A DNA stretch of 33,626 nucleotides, taken from contig JAIRWF010000031.1 in NCBI GenBank assembly GCA_031253335.1, forward strand, positions 1-33,626, read 5' to 3'. Origin of the DNA: Streptococcaceae bacterium (GTDB lineage Bacteria > Bacillota > Bacilli > Lactobacillales > Streptococcaceae). The notes beneath the pieces were generated by a model. The model searched no databases. It saw only the letters and a program-made list of their open reading frames with translations, and was not told the DNA's origin. The translations under genes were made by a program, and so were the position numbers. The stretch's first letter is position 1. Every line of letters begins with the position of its first letter. This document shows positions 31,362 to 33,626 of this stretch, in pieces.

Positions 31362-32752
31362 TGTGGGAGTTCTTTCATGAGTTTTTGTAGGGCCTGTCCA
31401 CGGTGGGACAAGCGGTTTTTCTCATCTGGAGTCAGCTCTGCTGCAGACTTTCCAGGTGTGTCATCAGGTAAAAAGAGAGGATCATAGCCAAAGCCATTGT
31501 CGCCTTGAGGGCTAAGCGCGATGGACCCATGCCAATCCGCCTCTACAACAAGACTATCTTTGCCTTTTCTACTCGCGACGAGCGTCGTATGAAAATGGGC
31601 GCATCGTTTTTCAGGCATTAGCTCGGTTGAAGCAAGTTCGTGGAGAAGTTTGGCATTATTTTCCATATCGGTCGGGTCGGGACCTGCAAAACGGTGACTC
31701 CAGACGCCTGGAAGACCTCCGAGGATGTCCACACAGAGGCCTGAATCATCCCCAATCGTAAGGCGCCCTGTCAACTCTGAGATTTTCTCTGCCTTCAGGC
31801 GTGCATTTTCCTCAAAGGTCGTACCTGTCTCTGCGATATCTGGCAAGTCTGGATAGTCAAGGAGGGTCTCTATGGTGTAATCTGTAAACAAGGCGGCAAA
31901 TTCGCGGGCTTTGCCAGGGTTGCGCGTTGCAATGAGAAGGACAGGCTTAGGCGTGGTCAGTGTTAAGTCAACGTGCTTCACGGAAATAGGAGTATCAAGC
32001 CAAGCGTTGGCAATACGAGTGAAGGTCGCAGGATCCCCCGTTGTGTAAAAATCATGCCAAAGGTCATCACGCTCATGCCCATTGATTCGGAAATAATTGA
32101 GAAGAACTGAGATGTCGCGTGCGGTCTCAGCTCCTGAGTCAATGAGGGTCACGTCCTCTCCCATGGCTTGTTGGATTTGCGTGCGAAGCAAGGGATAGTG
32201 CGTACAGCCCAAGATGAGAGTATCTACTTTTCCGACAAGAGGTGAAAGTGCTTCTTCCACTGTGCGTTGTGCATCAGGCGTGTCCATATTTCCAGTCTCA
32301 ACGAGTGGGACAAACGCGGGACAGGCAAGGGATGTCACGTGGACACTAGGGGATTTCGCATGAATGGTACGCACGTAGCTGCCAGAGTGAATGGTCGCTT
32401 GCGTCCCAATAACGGCCACCTCTTTGGTCTTTGTTTTTTGAATGGCAGCTGAAGAGCCTGGGAGGATAACGCCAAGGACAGGAATGTCAAGTATTTCTTT
32501 GACTTCATCAAGTGCCACGGCCGTTGCGGTATTGCAAGCCATGACAATCATCTTGACATTTTGCGCTTTGAGAAAATCGACCATTTCCCAGGTAAACTGA
32601 CGAATCTCTTCATCAGGGCGCGGCCCGTAAGGTGCACGAAGAGAGTCGCCAATATAGACGATAGCTTCATTTGGGAGCTGGCGCATGAGCTCACGAACGA
32701 CCGTGAGACCACCGACGCCGGAGTCTAAAAAGCCGATGGGACGGTTATCCAT
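31346..32752 (-). CDS. Glutamate racemase fused to RdgB/HAM1-type NTP pyrophosphatase
   Basis: A 468-residue two-domain protein. Residues 1-265 are glutamate racemase (D-Glu for peptidoglycan): [12 protein letters not shown], the catalytic Cys pair at 73 (MACNTATA) and 183 (LGCTHYPL). Residues 270-468 are a non-canonical purine NTP pyrophosphatase: [35 protein letters not shown] and FGYDPLF. The fusion is known in streptococci and relatives. AAAGGA precedes ATG 32752. The upstream 229 bp contain the tandem palindrome array. Confidence 0.95.
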   Translation of the reverse strand: MDNRPIGFLDSGVGGLTVVRELMRQLPNEAIVYIGDSLRAPYGPRPDEEIRQFTWEMVDFLKAQNVKMIVMACNTATAVALDEVKEILDIPVLGVILPGSSAAIQKTKTKEVAVIGTQATIHSGSYVRTIHAKSPSVHVTSLACPAFVPLVETGNMDTPDAQRTVEEALSPLVGKVDTLILGCTHYPLLRTQIQQAMGEDVTLIDSGAETARDISVLLNYFRINGHERDDLWHDFYTTGDPATFTRIANAWLDTPISVKHVDLTLTTPKPVLLIATRNPGKAREFAALFTDYTIETLLDYPDLPDIAETGTTFEENARLKAEKISELTGRLTIGDDSGLCVDILGGLPGVWSHRFAGPDPTDMENNAKLLHELASTELMPEKRCAHFHTTLVASRKGKDSLVVEADWHGSIALSPQGDNGFGYDPLFLPDDTPGKSAAELTPDEKNRLSHRGQALQKLMKELPHWLQS

Positions 32753-32780
32753 GTAATCCTTTCATGTAAATAAAAGAACG

Positions 32781-32920
32781 TTGTCAGATTTGACAGAGGA
32801 TTGAAATGCATCTAAGAGTCTTGTCAGATTTGATAGGTTGTTAAAATGTAGTTTGAGAGTACTTGTCAAATTTGACAGAGAGTTGAAATGCATCTGAGAG
32901 TCTTGTCAAATCTGATAACA
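32781..32920. repeat. Tandem array of palindrome-containing 40-42-bp units upstream of racE-rdgB
   Basis: Four palindromes at 32782, 32822, 32864 and 32904 (TGTCAGATTTGACA, TGTCAGATTTGATA, TGTCAAATTTGACA, TGTCAAATCTGATA). The intervening stretches are also related (GAAATGCATCTAAGAGTC and GAAATGCATCTGAGAGTC). A fifth copy at 32966 lies in the yneF terminator. Confidence 0.9.
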
Positions 32921-32952
32921 GCACTTTTAACACCTAAAAAAGTGTCAAAATC

Positions 32953-32985
32953 AAAAAACAAGCCTCGTCAAATTTGACAGCTTAT
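32953..32985 (-). terminator. yneF terminator built on the palindrome
   Basis: On the minus strand AAGC, the palindrome TGTCAAATTTGACG, then AGGCTTG and six T. The palindrome forms the upper stem and AAGC/GCTT the base. Confidence 0.7.
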
Positions 32986-33218
32986 TTTTTCTTGGTTTGG
33001 GCTTTGGCCGAGGCACGAATTTGCCTGAGGGTTTGCTGTACTTGAACTTCTGAGGGTTTTCTGCCCATGGAGCTCATGATCATACGGATGGCGTCCTCTG
33101 ACAAAGGTGGGTTATCCGCAAATTGCTGCTTGACCTGGCGCTGGGTAAGGAAAATGCCGCCAGCGGCTCCAGCTAAGAGGGCAACGATAATCAAGATGAT
33201 GGCTAATGCTAAATTCAT
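32982..33218 (-). CDS. yneF: UPF0154 family membrane protein YneF
   Basis: A 78-residue protein with an N-terminal membrane helix (MNLALAIILIIVALLAGAAG) and a conserved cytosolic tail: FADNPPLSEDAIRMIMSSMG, then RKPSEVQVQQTLRQI. Function unknown; it commonly neighbours racE in streptococci. ATG 33218 was chosen for family fit; the longer frame to 33302 has no family support. Only a weak GAAAG RBS is visible. Confidence 0.92.
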   Translation of the reverse strand: MNLALAIILIIVALLAGAAGGIFLTQRQVKQQFADNPPLSEDAIRMIMSSMGRKPSEVQVQQTLRQIRASAKAQTKKK

Positions 33219-33248
33219 GAGGTGACTTTCTAATGTTGATTTACATAT

Positions 33249-33368
33249 GGTTACCTCTAAAAACCTGCTTTTTCGTCTAACTTCGAGAACCGCTTGACGC
33301 AAGACGTCAAGTGTATAAACGGTTCTCGGCGTTAGCCTTCAAAAGCAAAACGGTTTTTAGACACGCCC
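33249..33368 (-). mobile_element. Short TIR element (MITE-like), copy 3, short form
   Basis: 120 bp with perfect inner terminal repeats: TCTAAAAACC/GGTTTTTAGA, and TGCTTTT/AAAAGCA. A perfect 6-bp target duplication ACATAT flanks it (33243-33248, 33369-33374). The interior folds as CGAGAACCG/CGGTTCTCG around CTTGACG/CGTCAAG. It lacks the roughly 75-bp core shared by copies 1 and 2. It sits between the yneF promoter and gene, so it forms most of the 5' leader. Confidence 0.8.
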
Positions 33369-33372
33369 ACAT

Positions 33373-33401
33373 ATTATAACAAATTTGAGAGCTTTTGTCA
33401 G
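33373..33401 (-). promoter_or_regulatory. yneF promoter
   Basis: CTGACA, 17 bp, TATAAT on the minus strand. The predicted start is at the edge of MITE copy 3, giving a leader of about 150 nt. Confidence 0.7.
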
Positions 33402-33493
33402 GCTTTACAAATCAGAGTTTTTTCTCTCAACGAAAAGTGATAATGTCCTAGTTATACGAAAATAGAAAATGTCCCAAAAGGTAAAATAGGGAT

Positions 33494-33626
33494 ATGGGAA
33501 AGATTAGACTAATGGACAATGAAGACAAGAAATATCGTATGATTAAGGATTTCGTGGAGAAAAAGCTTCAGAACAAAGCGAGGCTCTGCGTGAGCCTAAA
33601 TCTCTCTATCAGGCAGGTGAATCGGC
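33494..33626 (+). CDS. Partial transposase, ISNCY/IS1202-like N-terminus
   Basis: ATG 33494 opens MGKIRLMDNEDKKYRMIKDF, then an HTH-like LCVSLNLSIRQVNR, running off the window. The HTH pattern with SxRQVNRL is typical of IS1202-type transposases. Sequences such as AATGTCCCAAAAGG at about 33467 may be part of its terminal repeat. Bases 33402-33493 hold no gene. Confidence 0.6.
   Translation, partial: MGKIRLMDNEDKKYRMIKDFVEKKLQNKARLCVSLNLSIRQVNR

Noticed and set aside
32781-32979. CRISPR-like appearance of regularly spaced palindromic repeats
   Set aside because: Spacers are homologous to each other, repeats are only 14 bp and variable, and no cas genes are present; it is a tandem repeat array.

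Overview
The window looks like chromosome of a Lactococcus-type member of the Streptococcaceae. The evidence is gene content: dltXABCD, a BmpA/NupABC nucleoside transporter, a PurR-type PurBox, a perfect CcpA cre site, a glutamate racemase fused to a RdgB-type NTPase, a XerD-like protein without catalytic arginine, and YneF. Base composition seems higher in GC than L. lactis, but this was not computed. Genes run on the minus strand from 1 to about 26.4 kb, on the plus strand from 26.5 to 29.6 kb, on the minus strand again to 33.2 kb, and a plus-strand IS begins at the right edge.

Layout. 1-1.68 kb: prophage debris, namely an N-truncated MuF-type minor head protein with an HExxH C-terminal domain and a 53-aa partner, abutting sufD. 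1.68-4.7 kb: sufC, a SnoaL-like gene, a flavin-reductase-like gene and sufD; sufS/U/B are not here. 4.7-5.3 kb: a small double-glycine-leader peptide gene broken by a short transposable element. 5.3-7.3 kb: a WecA/TagO-type sugar-phosphate transferase and a GntR/HutC regulator. 7.3-11.75 kb: dltXABCD (D-alanylation of teichoic acids), including the 50-aa DltX. 11.8-13.6 kb: two DUF915-type membrane-anchored hydrolases. 13.7-26.4 kb: nucleoside uptake and salvage (nupC, nupB, nupA, bmpA, cdd, deoC, punA, deoB, an MFS transporter, an RpiR-type regulator, pdp, an RsmC-like methyltransferase). 26.5-26.9 kb: a surface-protein-like ORF behind an (AG)13 tract. 26.97-29.6 kb: coaA-guaA with a duplicated guaA 3' end. 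29.6-33.2 kb: Spx-like, XerD-like, YfcE-like, racE-rdgB and yneF.

How the genes work together. Nucleosides enter through BmpA-NupABC. Cdd deaminates cytidine, Pdp and PunA release bases, DeoB converts the sugar 1-phosphates to 5-phosphates and DeoC cleaves deoxyribose-5-P. A PurBox lies about 75 bp upstream of the predicted bmpA start site. A cre site lies between the promoter and start codon of the MFS gene that heads the deoB-punA-deoC-cdd run.

Most unusual signals. (1) About 19 copies of a 14-bp palindrome, TGTCARATYTGACA, in clusters, both inside genes in several reading frames and between genes; two copies bracket 24 extra in-frame codons in the methyltransferase. (2) Three copies of a short TIR element with mosaic ends and target duplications; removing one copy on paper restores a bacteriocin-like ORF. 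(3) An (AG)13 tract that appears to switch a KxYKxGKxW-type signal peptide in and out of frame. (4) A guaA 3'-end duplication with only silent differences, around two tandem hairpin units. (5) A recurring promoter design in which TGn-extended -10 boxes sit 6-8 nt before ATG, predicting leaderless mRNAs.
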